From NCBI RefSeq assembly GCF_964204645.1, contig NC_134028.1, positions 24,402,153-24,466,152 on the forward strand: a DNA stretch of 64,000 bases. The letters run 5' to 3'. The notes beneath the pieces were generated by a model. The model had not been told where the DNA came from. It worked only from the letters and a program-made list of their open reading frames with translations, and searched no databases. This DNA is from Tubulanus polymorphus. Lineage: Eukaryota > Nemertea > Palaeonemertea > Tubulaniformes > Tubulanidae. Each line of letters opens with the position of its first letter. The first letter of the stretch is position 1. Positions 38,401-46,445 of this stretch are shown here, one piece after another. The position numbers were made by a program, and so were the translations under genes.

Positions 38401-41400
38401 ATACAGATATTTAGAGAGCTAAAACTCTAAGTTTATTCGATAGTACATCAGTCATTAAGGAATATCCATAACTAAATGACTGATTGCCAATTGCACTACT
38501 TATGATTTCATCATTGCGGCTTAGTTTTTTCAGTTCTATCCTCACTATATTTAGATTGTAGCTATGCCATGCACTTCAGTCTACACCGATAATGTCAATC
38601 TACCCCTGAACGCCGAATACATCGATGTCAAGTTGAAGGACGCTGGTGGAAAGTCGATAGTAGTGAGCCATATGAAAAACGGAGGGATGGAGATCCAGTC
38701 GAACGCGCAGGATCCGGGCACCGAAATCGATTTCAAAAACCAGCCTCTTACGGACGTCGTTAAGACGCTGTACTCCCCTTATCTACTTTACACTTATAAA
38801 TCAACGACAGTAACTAACGCAAACTCGGTGGTGAATATTGAAGTACTTCCTGATAGCGATACGGCTAAATATCTCGTGTTCACTGACTGGCACGAGCTAC
38901 CAAATATCACCTCATCACAATACGGCAATATCTACGAATTGCCGCACTCATCTGTGACTGTCGATCCAAGTAAGTTTCCTGTTGTCAGAAAAACGCTTTA
39001 TTAAATGCTTGATGGAATCGGTATTGTTTAGGAAAATGACTTCGTTCGCACCGAGTGGATACTAAATCGCTCGAAAAAAGATGTTCGGCATGTTCTAGAC
39101 ATTTCTTCAAAAGAATTCAGCATGTCGATGACATAGGACTGTTTTTTTTCGATGAACATTGATCTTTACCCTTTAAGTCATATTTGTGTGAATTCAGGTG
39201 CGGTTTATGCTGGTTATAAGTATAAGCTTGTTTATTTTGAGTCGGTGGATGGCGTCTTATTGAATCAGGAACCTTTCCGTTGATGCAGGTTGCACATTTT
39301 GATACTTATCCTCTTGGATATTGTATCATTCCGTGGGAAGATCTGCTTCGTCCGAGGATTGCCCTCCCTCGCCTTCCACATTCCACATATATCCCTGATT
39401 TATCGATGATGCAGCCCCAGCTTCTCAGTATCATAACGGAAATGGAACAATAATAAATTACGAATCGTTTCACAATGCAGTCCGTAGCACTATTCCATAT
39501 ACGCAGAAATCTTTATTTCTATTTAAAGGTTACACGGCTTTGGAAAAAAAGAAAATGAGATATACGATCAAACTCGACTGTACCGTGGAGAATTGTACTA
39601 CTCATCTGTACTACGGAATACGAGAGCTTCATCCCGATGAAAGCAACGTGTATTCGATGACGAACCCTCCTTCACCTGAGCAATGGACTAACGCGACGTT
39701 TTCCACGAATTTCACATCGCGCGTTTACGTCACCGGTTGCAACTATTACAACACGAAAATGGAGTTATGGGATACGACAGGCTGTACAGTAAGTAATAGT
39801 CGAGCTTTGATGGTGGCAAACGCCACCCCCCGAAAATGAACAAATTACCATCCGTAAAGCGCTTCCCGTTGACTGACCCTTTCAGTTTGGTTCAACCCAT
39901 GACCAGCGGTCATACGAGCACCGACAGTGAGTGACAGCAATACGTATGCAGATAGAGTCCACTCTTTTTTTTCTTTTTTTGATCTTAAAATAGGGATTGA
40001 CCCTGTTATTTATTTGGTTGGTAAATTTCGTTAGCATTTTTTGATTGAGTGTCCCTTACAAACCCACCACACCTGCCGGGAGCGAAACAGGGAGTTTGAT
40101 TTTGAAATCGGGAACTCTTAAAAGGGGCATTCAGGTCGACTGTCTACGCAGGCTTACATCGATCGTTCTGTTTAACTTCTTCCAACCTCGACTAGATCTA
40201 AGCCGCGCCGATAGAAAGTAACTATTTTCCTTCTGAAGACTTTTACCATATTTCAGCTTTCGTTTTATTTCAGGTCAGTAGTAAAACCAACTCGAAGATC
40301 ATTGCGTGTGTTTGTACTCATTTGACAACATTCGCCGGTGGTTGGATCGTGGCTCCGAATGAAATCGACATTTCTTACATATCGAAAAACAGCGGATTCG
40401 ACAAAAACGTCGCCATTTATACTTTCATTATAGTGGTCGTCGTTCTTTATTTGGTTGCAGCGATAATCAGTTTCCATTTTGACCGTAAAGATAGGCTTAA
40501 GGTATTGATTGAAAGGTTTAACTAAAAAAAGTGCACTTTTAAATTTGGATTTCCCACATTTTTCTGATGATGTTCTTTGTAGCTCGGATGTACACCACTT
40601 TCGGATAACGACCCGAAAGACAAATATCTTTATGAAATACTCGTAGCGACTGGTCACCGGACGAATGCTGGAACCAAATCAAAGGTATGCATAAACTGAG
40701 AACATATTTCTGCTCGAATCGGGTACGTTTACCCACCGGTCAATGCTCGCAGATGTGCTAGTGGGCCCACGAGTTTTGAGCCTCCCCAGTGGATGACACG
40801 AAAATATTTCATATTTTCTGGTATGTCACGCGACTTCGGAAACGGTGATAGGCTAACACTGATGTTACAAGAAAATGATTGAAATCATTTTTATTTTCTA
40901 CCCATGTACTGCTTTACGGACATACCTATAGATCATGCAGTTCTACTAAATTCGTTTCGTTTGAGTCTTATTACCGTTTATTTGACGTCACGACATGGCT
41001 CTGATGAATGAAAGAGCATTTATTCTTTTAAATCTGCTGTTTATATTGTCGTGCATCTAATACACAGGTTAACTTCATTATATCTGGTGAATACGACGAA
41101 ACAGATGTACGAATTTTCGAGGACGAGAAAAGAGCGATTCTGCAACGAGGACAAGTCGATTGCTTCCTGATGTCGGTTCCAAGGTAAACAAACATTATCC
41201 GTAACGCGATCGTCGTCTTTTTCATCGGGGTGAAGACATTTAATGATTGAGCTCTTCATTTAGGCCGCTTGGTCAGTTGAATTATATTCGAGTGTGGCAC
41301 GATAACTCCGGAAAAGGACAGTACGCCTCGTGGTACCTGAAAGAGTTCCTAATCAGAGACGTTCAAACGAAAGAGAAGTTCAATTTCGTCTGTAATCGTT

Positions 41401-44400
41401 GGTTTGCCGTCGAGGAAGATGATGGACAGGTAAGTGTTGAGTAAAGTGGCTGTTTGCTTGATTGATCACAATTCTACATTCAATTAGATTAAAATCAACT
41501 TTTCCAATCAGTAAATCAATTATCAGTTACATTTATACTTTAAACTGAATGGAAAAGGGAATCTAATATCTATTAGATGGCTTGTTCAGTTGAAACATCC
41601 AGTTGAAATTTCATCGAAGGAACTTATCTTAAACTATGAATGATTCAGCGCGCTATCCGGGTTCGATTGCTCAAAGATGGTTCAAGATAATCCGTGGATA
41701 AATACCATAGTTCCGATGAACTTTTAATATTGTCACTATATCAACTCTCCATTGGTTAACTCTAAACAACTTTTGAGCAACTGGGCCCTGGTATGTGCCG
41801 ATACCCCAACAAATATGATTAAAAAAGACATGACTCGTCACTAGAGAATAAAAACATCAAAACTAAATCTAACATTGAGAAGACTCGATGTTTTGGTCTC
41901 CCGCTAAAGACTTATCACTTCTTTTAGTATAAAGTCGATCATATTCATGAAATTGTAGGTCGATCGGCTGATACCGGTAGCTGGTAGGGAAGAACTGACC
42001 GAATTTACGCATCTATTCACGAAGACTTCTCGACAAAATCTCAGCGATGAACATTTGTGGTTCTCGGTGGTTGGACGACCGGCCGCCAGTCGTTTTAGTC
42101 GTTTAGAACGACTATCGTGCTGTTTCCAACTGTTGTCGTTGAGTATGATGGCGAACGCTATGTTCTACAAGAAAGACGAAACAGCGCCGTCAGGAAGTCA
42201 GCTCAGTCTCGGGCCGTTCGCGTTGTCACCAACACAGGTATAGCAACGCTGTCTACGTTATATACGAATTCCTTTACCTATGAAGCAAATCTATTTTTCT
42301 ATTCTCCACAGTTGAGTGTGGTTATTCTATTCAATCTATCGATATTTCATAGATAATAATGATGATTCATAATAATGATAATTATTCAGCCTAAAATCCA
42401 TAAACATGTGCTCATCGGCTGTACATCATACATAAAAAGAGAACATAGAAACAGAGAAAACTAAAACGAGTTTAATTAAGAGCTTTAATGAACAAATGGG
42501 TTTGTTTCTAAGCAATGAGCTTAGATTCAAAAACATCGATTGAAGGACTAGATAACCGATAGAATCTTGAGAATTGTTCGTTTTTATCGTTTTAAAAGAT
42601 AATGATCGGCGTGCAGTCGAACCTCGTCGTGTTTCCGGCTACGTTCTTAACCGTGCTGTTCTTCCGCAAGTCGAGACCGCGCAAGAAACGTCCTTCGCGA
42701 ATATCCGAAGCCGTGCGTAAATACATGGTAATGAACGACCACGTCTCGGCGTCCGTCAGCGAAATAAAGGCCGAAGTCGAATCCAGTCTTCAGATTCAGG
42801 TGCATAAAGATCCCGAAAAACAGCCGTTCGCCGACGCGCCGCACGATGCCAAGGACAACGACAGCCTGACGAACATCTCCAAATTACAACTCGACGAAAA
42901 CCCGCCCAAAAAGAAAAAGGCGTTCAGTATGCCGTGGTGGTGTCGTTATGTAGGCTGGGCCGTGTTATGGATATCAGTACTGGCAGGGTTTACCGTGGCC
43001 ACTATGACAGTGATTACATTCGGAAAGGAGTCTCCGACGAAACAAGAGAACTGGCTGAAATCAATGGTGATATCGTTTGTAATGGATGTATTCCTTACGC
43101 AGCCCATTAAGGTCAGTATTTTATTGAAAGTGCTCCAGTGATGTTCGAGGTGATTTTTACTGAATGCACTATCGACGGGATGAAATCTGTTGCAGGTTTT
43201 CCTCATTGCGTTGTTCCTGTCATTGATTATGAAGAAAACGGCAGAAGAGGAAGAAGAGGAGGACGACGAAGAAGATCCACAGCTGTTACACGATGAAGAT
43301 TGGTTACATCAATCACAAGATGGTTGTAAGTCATAAACGCTTTTTACATATTCGAGAACACTACCATAAAATACCATACGGTACCATATCAAACCATACC
43401 ATAAGATACCATATCATACCACATCATATCAAACCATACCATACCATACCATATCAAACCTTACTATACCTTAAAACACCATACCATATCGAACCATACC
43501 ATACTATAAGTTACCATATCCCATACCAAACCATACCATACCATGAAATACCATAACATGTCATACCATACCATAACGTACCATACAACATCATATCAAA
43601 CCATGCCATACCATCCCATATCAAACAATACCAGACCTTAAGATACCATACCATATCAAACCTAACTATACCTTAAAACACCATACTATGTCAAACCATG
43701 CCATGTCATAACATGCCATATGAAACCATATAGAACTCTACCATAAAACCATGCCTTACAATATAAATCTGTAACATACCATAAGATACTATACCATAAG
43801 AAATTATACCATATCAAATCATACCATTCCATGAGATACCATACCATAATATACCAAACATTACTTTATCTTTTATATCAGACCATACCATACCATATCA
43901 ATCAGTTGCGACCAATCTTTTTCAGCGTACGGTGCCGCTCGTCCACGTAAAATCGCGTATCGTCCGCCGGATCCGGACCTGCTGGAACGAGCTCGCGAAC
44001 AACGACTCAAGGAAATACAAATGTATAATATCATCAGAGAAATCATATTCTACGCTCTTTTCTTGTGGGTTCTTTTATCGGTCAGTTACACGTTCAGAGA
44101 TCCCTATTCGTATAAGATGAAAGACCATCTGGAGAAATTCTTCATCGGAAAAGGTGGACCAGTCAACGACTATTCGGCCGTAAGTACACAGCAAGTAATT
44201 TACGGCATATTTTCGTATAATTTTACGGCTTTGATCTTTATCAAATTTTTTTCGGTGTATAAATCAAGAATATATTCCTACTTGCTGTAATCAAAGTATC
44301 ATAAATGGTATAATGTAATTACAGATTCAGAATCACTCTGCCTACTGGAAATGGGTTCGCGAAGTCTTAGTTCCAAATCTACGCGCTGATGTATGGTATA

Positions 44401-46445
44401 ACGGTTCCCCTCCTTACGGTCAACGTGGCTTCCTCGCTGACAGAATCAACCGGATCATGGGCTACGCGGTAATGCGGCAGCTGAGAGTCAAACCGAGTTA
44501 GTATATCTATCCTACGTTTGATGTTGTCTGGGGTGAAGTCGTGTAGGGAGAACAATACATGTGACCTTAGAAAGGACCGCTGCTCGTCACATACGATCAG
44601 GGTCGGTTGTTGGATAGTGGGATAGACAAATACCATACGATGGCGACAAACGCACTTTCAATATATGAGTGAAAACCCACAGCCGATGATTAAACCATTT
44701 ATTTTCTGTTTTAACTCCCAATACTGAGATTAATATCAGGCACTTTCAATTTGTCACTAAAGCATTTACCCGCCTGTTAACTTTAACCAACTTTTGGAAA
44801 ACTTACCCTAGGGTTTGTTGTGCAACTGGCTCCAATTTGTGAAAACGTTTCAAAGTGCCTTGAAGAAGTTTTCTTGTCATTTGCAGATACGTGTAAGATG
44901 TTGAAACAGGTCGCGCAACTGTGCAACGAATGTAACGAAGATTACAGCTTGTTGAATCAAGACGAGGGAAACTACGGACCCGGTTGGGTTGAGATGACTA
45001 ACGGTTCGGAGTACGAAGGATATCACTTTAATTCGTCGTCACAGTTACAGGGCTGGCCGTACGTCGGTAAATCGAACATCTATCTGGGCGGCGGGTACGC
45101 TGTTGGGATGACCGGCAGTTTAAAGACGTTGCTGAAAAAGATGGACCAATTATACGACCAGACATGGATTGATAGATATACTAGAGCCGTGTTCGTCGAG
45201 TTTACCGTCTACAACCCGAACGTCAATATGTTTGTCGTTTGTACCATATTATCGGAATGGCGCCCCAGCGGTGGAATGATGCCGAGCTGGCGTTTTGAAC
45301 CTGTCAATCTGCTAGGAGACTATACCAGCGGTGCCAAGCTTTACGAAGTCATATGCCAAGTTCTGTTCCTGGTGTTCATCGTTTATTTCCTGATACGTGA
45401 AATACGCATGCTCATTCAGATGAAGACCGAATATTTCAAGCACATCTGGAACTGGGCGGAAATATTTGTAATCGTCGGGTCGATATTTGCCACGTGCATT
45501 TTCTTTTACCGACTGATAGAAGCTAAACGCCTGGTCGCTACGTTCGTCAAATCGAAAGGCATGAAATACATCAAATTCCAAGCTGTCGGGTATTGGAACG
45601 AGTTCCTCGGCTATCTCATCGCTTTCTTGGTTTTCGTGGCCAATTTGAAATTCATCAGGTTACTTCGTTTCAACAAACGAATGTCTATGCTGAGTTCGAC
45701 TCTGCGAGAATGCCGTAAAGATCTGGCGTCCTTCGCCGTCATGTTTGCCATCGTCTTTTTCGCTTTTGTCCAACTGTTCTATCTGCTCTTCTCGCGACAG
45801 TTGTCGTCTTACTACAGCTTCGTCACGTCTGCCGAAACCAGCATCGAAATCATGCTCGGCAAATTCAATTTCAATTCGATGATGAAAGCCGAGCCTGTCC
45901 TGGCACCGCTTTTCTTCTTTTTCTATGTATTGACGATCATGTTCATCATGATCAGCATGTTTCTCACTATACTCAACGATACGTTCACTCGCGTCAAAAA
46001 CGATCTGTCGCTACAGGCGAACGATCACGAAATGGTTGCCTTCATGATGACTCGTCTACGAATGTGGACCGGGCTCAGCGGCGCTAAGCCGACTGTCAAC
46101 CCTTCCGATGACGAGTTGAACAACAAGAAAGGCGCTACGGCGGGCGTGTCGCCAGCTTTCGAAATGGAGATCGACAACTTTCCAGAAAAAGTTGAAAAAC
46201 TCCTCGAATACATTAGCAAGGTTTACTTCGACCATGACAAAATCGATGCCATATTAGATCCCGGGAAATCGGGCGCAAGTAAGGACATGATGAAAAATAT
46301 CATGAAACAAAACAACCTCAAAAGTAACGCGAAAGCGAATAACGTGCAAAATCACGGTTTGGGCGAGTGGAAACCAATGCCTGACGTTGAAGATATTGAC
46401 AGCGACATTAAAAAAGGCAACAAAGACGCAAAGAGTAAGATTTAA
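11448..46445 (+). CDS. Polycystin-1-like receptor-channel, 37 coding exons, about 3594 residues
   Basis: Coding exons joined in phase: 11448-11480, 16060-16087, 20227-20756, 21401-21575, 23115-23284, 23750-24458, 24876-26285, 26479-26661, 26780-27021, 27435-27588, 27843-27937, 28252-29181, 29277-29454, 29970-30126, 30560-30732, 32237-32497, 33093-33262, 33777-33945, 35264-35337, 35815-35880, 36360-36485, 36894-37019, 37248-37350, 37514-37593, 37675-37923, 38555-38969, 39529-39788, 40274-40501, 40583-40684, 41068-41183, 41264-41429, 41959-42237, 42599-43111, 43196-43325, 43926-44179, 44325-44496, 44887-46445. The total, 10785 nt, is divisible by three and every junction keeps phase. Domains in order: signal peptide, WSC, PKD domains with a Cys-rich insert, REJ, GAIN with GPS (HL|T at about 2438-2440), TM1, PLAT, TM2-5, then a six-span polycystin channel. 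Family knowledge: polycystin-1 proteins are cleaved at the GPS, act as adhesion or flow/chemical sensors and pair with polycystin-2 channels, often on cilia. No leucine-rich repeat, C-type lectin or EF hand was seen. Exons 1-2 and a few weak donors are the least certain parts. Confidence 0.9.
12668..12688. repeat. (GTC)n microsatellite
   Basis: Seven consecutive GTC trinucleotides lie in intron 1 of the polycystin gene. Confidence 0.9.
12751..12818. mobile_element. Short relative of the 2770-2959 element
   Basis: The left end AAGCCCAGTCCACGCGG faces a right end whose reverse complement reads AAGCCCAACGCACACACGG, an imperfect inverted repeat around 30 bp of A-rich sequence. The right end shares TGCCGTGTG.GCGTTGG with the terminal repeat at 2945-2959. 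Confidence 0.5.
12929..13144 (-). mobile_element. 5'-truncated non-LTR retrotransposon tail with long target duplication
   Basis: A flank of about 40 bp (AAACCATTCC..TATACTTTTAGATG and TAGTTTGTTTTCAAA) occurs at 12929-12969 and again at 13101-13144, the second with a 5-bp duplication (TTTCC). Between the copies lies about 135 bp which, read on the minus strand, ends in AAATAAAATC and a (AATC)n tail (the plus strand shows four TTGA units). Direct-repeat flanks plus a short tandem 3' tail are the hallmark of target-primed insertion of a LINE or SINE. It sits in intron 1 of the polycystin gene. Confidence 0.65.
13753..13921. repeat. 39-bp minisatellite, about 4.3 copies
   Basis: Units start at 13753, 13792, 13831, 13870 and partially at 13909, each of the form CCGGATTACAGTCCGG followed by TGGTATTTAGTACGAGCCCGAG, with few mismatches. 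The 39-bp period keeps one frame open (a 13-residue VVFSTSPSPDYSP repeat), but nothing suggests translation. It adjoins repeat family B (14096-14231), and its CCGGATTACAGTCCGG half is itself palindromic. Confidence 0.9.
14096..14231 (+). repeat. Dispersed repeat family B, copy 1
   Basis: Aligns by eye with 19672-19807 over about 136 bp: GTCGGCCATCTTG, TCCGAACT.TAGCGACCGTG, TAGTTCCGACTA and GACATTCGGTTTCATTTAG occur in the same order and spacing. It ends in ATAGTCGACT..TCCGATAACC. A facing TCGACTATGGTCGAA at 13727-13741 versus TTCGACTATAGTCGA at about 14201 suggests that the whole 13.7-14.25 kb block, minisatellite included, is one element with inverted ends. Confidence 0.75.
18544..18704. mobile_element. 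Palindromic MITE-like element
   Basis: The left end GGGCCCGGTTCCATA and the reverse complement of the right end, GGGCTGGGTTTCATA, match at 12 of 15 positions. The interior is about 130 bp of non-coding sequence. The ends belong to the same loose GGGCC-GGTT-CATA family as 35977-36104. Intron 2 of the polycystin gene. Confidence 0.5.
19491..19547. mobile_element. 43-bp near-perfect palindrome flanked by 7-bp direct repeats
   Basis: CATGGACGTATAAACTAG (19498-19515) and its exact reverse complement (19523-19540) enclose the 7-nt TTTAAAT. On both sides lies CTTACAC (19491-19497 and 19541-19547), as expected of a target-site duplication. This could be a minimal foldback element or the residue of a larger excised transposon. 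It lies in intron 2 of the polycystin gene. Confidence 0.7.
19672..19807 (+). repeat. Dispersed repeat family B, copy 2
   Basis: Second copy of the sequence at 14096-14231, same orientation, with scattered substitutions. The minisatellite seen beside copy 1 is absent here. Both copies are in polycystin intronic DNA. Confidence 0.75.
20227..20756 (+). other. Polycystin exon 3: WSC domain and first PKD domain
   Basis: Residues about 24-100 contain a cysteine-rich WSC module: LGCYKE, ICESLC, KYAALKAGYCMCG, and CTTLCGGDPGKTCGS at its end. WSC domains are putative carbohydrate-binding modules, also present in vertebrate polycystin-1. The remainder (about 105-197) is the first PKD/Ig-like fold with the typical FRVPGEYFVSV strand. 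The exon ends CAG|GTAAGA at 20756. Confidence 0.85.
21036..21146. mobile_element. Palindromic MITE-like element
   Basis: GGACCCAGTTCCACAG at the left end faces CTGTGGAACTGGACCC at the right end, a 16-bp inverted repeat with one mismatch. The next bases (TTGTGAGTTA versus TTCCGAGTTA) continue the symmetry. It lies in polycystin intron 3 and carries no coding sequence. Confidence 0.75.
21401..24458 (+). other. Polycystin exons 4-6: PKD fold and Cys-rich insert
   Basis: Exon 4 continues with SATVRVLVHAQVG and VDFNDGKNESFSIG, the PKD signature. Exons 5 and 6 carry an insert not clearly assignable (GASFTGFHVMPTAEFTQSG, then a stretch with about ten cysteines between CAGQEYC and LNSC) at roughly residues 256-370. 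This is where vertebrate proteins have C-type lectin and LDL-A modules, neither of which I recognise here. After it, PKD-like sequence resumes with YLQTGDYEVKVNVSNEF. Confidence 0.75.
21679..21778 (+). repeat. Dispersed repeat family D, copy 1 (plus orientation)
   Basis: Contains CCCTGTTTCACTCCCGGCAG, TGTGGTGGGT, GAAATTTACCAACCAAATAA and AATCCCTATTTTAAGATC. The reverse complement of 39981-40093 carries the same words in the same order. Located in intron 4 of the polycystin gene (21576-23114). Confidence 0.85.
26301..26350 (+). repeat. Solitary unit of the 4.4-kb tandem repeat
   Basis: AGAAGCGTTGGGACTGCTGT, CAATATTTCACCGAGT and AAAATCAG match the 54-bp unit repeated at 4382-4571. It begins 16 bp after the exon 7 donor of the polycystin gene, so the splice site borders inserted repeat sequence. 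Confidence 0.7.
27207..27370 (+). repeat. Dispersed repeat family A, copy 2
   Basis: Carries CGTCATCAAT, GACTGGTTGTCGGTCAATTC, CTCGATATATTCAAATTC and GAAGTTAGTTTTCTCGTTT in the family order. It occupies polycystin intron 9, ending about 65 bp before exon 10. Confidence 0.7.
28684..35880 (+). other. Polycystin REJ module
   Basis: It begins at LDCTLPVLTFYNHTSEFWKP in exon 12, followed by VQRGQKKTITAKVDELDCGP and a conserved tryptophan (LKTWSMF). It then runs through exons 13-20 with spaced cysteines and motifs such as LKASCSKGCSDG, WSLSY, and FVVNCTDWYDEDGIEFYHVYG. REJ (receptor for egg jelly) regions are diagnostic of polycystin-1 and sea-urchin sperm REJ proteins. The final exons (19, 20) are very short and less constrained; exon 19 (35264-35337) has a competing internal GTAAGT donor at 35281. 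Confidence 0.75.
29690..29900 (+). repeat. Dispersed repeat family A, copy 3
   Basis: Carries TGTCATCGCTATATCGGAG, CTGGTTGCCGGTCAATTAAA, TATCGATATATTCAATTCCC and GTTATTTTTCAAGGCGTCAG, then a GAAGTTAGTTTTATTGTT end shared with copy 2. It lies in polycystin intron 13, about 70 bp before exon 14. Confidence 0.75.
35977..36104. mobile_element. Short palindromic MITE (GGGCC..GGTT..CATA family)
   Basis: The left end reads GGGCCGGTTCCATAAGTCC; the reverse complement of the right end reads GGGCATATAGTCATGGC. The interior contains facing AGTTGACCTTAAAACTGGTC and GGTCTTAAGTCTAAGCC and the family word TTAAGTTGTTAGATTGGC. Relatives or fragments with the same words occur near 32745-32815, 34641-34680 (one end only), 49005-49140, 52190-52400, 59470-59585 and 60890-61010. 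This copy is in polycystin intron 20. Confidence 0.6.
38555..40501 (+). other. Polycystin GAIN/GPS autoproteolysis site and TM1
   Basis: Exons 26-28 form the C-terminal GAIN region. The GPS reads WDTTGCT, then across the phase-0 junction VSSKTNSKIIACVCTHL|T. Cys, Trp and the H-L-T tripeptide are all present, so cleavage before T (about residue 2440) is predicted. Next come TFAGGWIVAPNEID and TM1 (VAIYTFIIVVVVLYLVAAIISF, about 2468-2489). An intron divides the GPS between its first and second cysteine pairs. Confidence 0.88.
39981..40093 (-). repeat. Dispersed repeat family D, copy 2 (minus orientation)
   Basis: Reverse-complement copy of 21679-21778: plus-strand GATCTTAAAATAGGGATTGA, TTATTTGGTTGGTAAATTTC, ACCCACCACACCTGCCGGGA and GCGAAACAGGG. 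It lies in polycystin intron 27 (39789-40273), so the two copies face each other across about 18 kb of the transcript. Confidence 0.85.
40583..41429 (+). other. Polycystin PLAT/LH2 domain
   Basis: Exons 29-31 encode YLYEILVATGHRTNAGTKSK, VNFIISGEYDETDVRIF, LNYIRVWHDNSGKGQYASWYL and FVCNRWFAVEEDDGQ. These are the standard PLAT strands with the invariant W-x-D-N-S-G and R-W-F/L motifs. The domain lies between TM1 and TM2 on the cytosolic side and in the family binds phospholipids and calcium. Confidence 0.92.
41959..43325 (+). other. Polycystin TM2-TM5 block
   Basis: Exons 32-34 encode the conserved RLERLSCCFQLLSLSMMANAMFY (TM2) and IMIGVQSNLVVFPATFLTVLFFR (TM3). A basic, acidic-patterned loop of about 70 residues follows, then MPWWCRYVGWAVLWISVLAGFTV (TM4) and KSMVISFVMDVFLTQPIKVFLIALFLSLIM (TM5, spanning the 43111/43196 junction). 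Exon 34 ends in a run of glutamate and aspartate. The motifs match polycystin-1 subfamily proteins, which have 11 spans in total. Confidence 0.9.
43350..43905. repeat. Degenerate (ACCAT)n satellite-like array in intron 34
   Basis: About 550 bp built from ACCAT, ATACC and ATATCAAACC words with no fixed higher-order period. It fills most of the 600-bp intron between exons 34 and 35 of the polycystin gene. An 87-codon open frame over part of it (YHTIPYHI-like) is a by-product of the pentamer. Confidence 0.9.
43926..46445 (+). other. Polycystin cation-channel module (TM6-TM11) and C-tail
   Basis: S1 is IIREIIFYALFLWVLLSVSY. A large extracellular TOP-like domain follows, with YNGSPPYGQRGFLADRINR and FVEFTVYNPNVNMFVVCTIL, closing with MMPSWRFEPV. 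S2-S6 follow in the 1559-bp last exon. The pore-helix and filter segment reads MLGKFNF at 45852-45872; polycystin-2 has LGD at the equivalent place, so an acidic filter residue is replaced by lysine. The tail (about 145 residues) has an acidic/amphipathic stretch (NFPEKVEKLLEYISKVYF) but no EF hand. The stop codon is at 46443-46445. Confidence 0.9.

Noticed and set aside
43293-43556. Open frame rich in Y, H, I and P
   Set aside because: It is a by-product of the ACCAT satellite inside polycystin intron 34.
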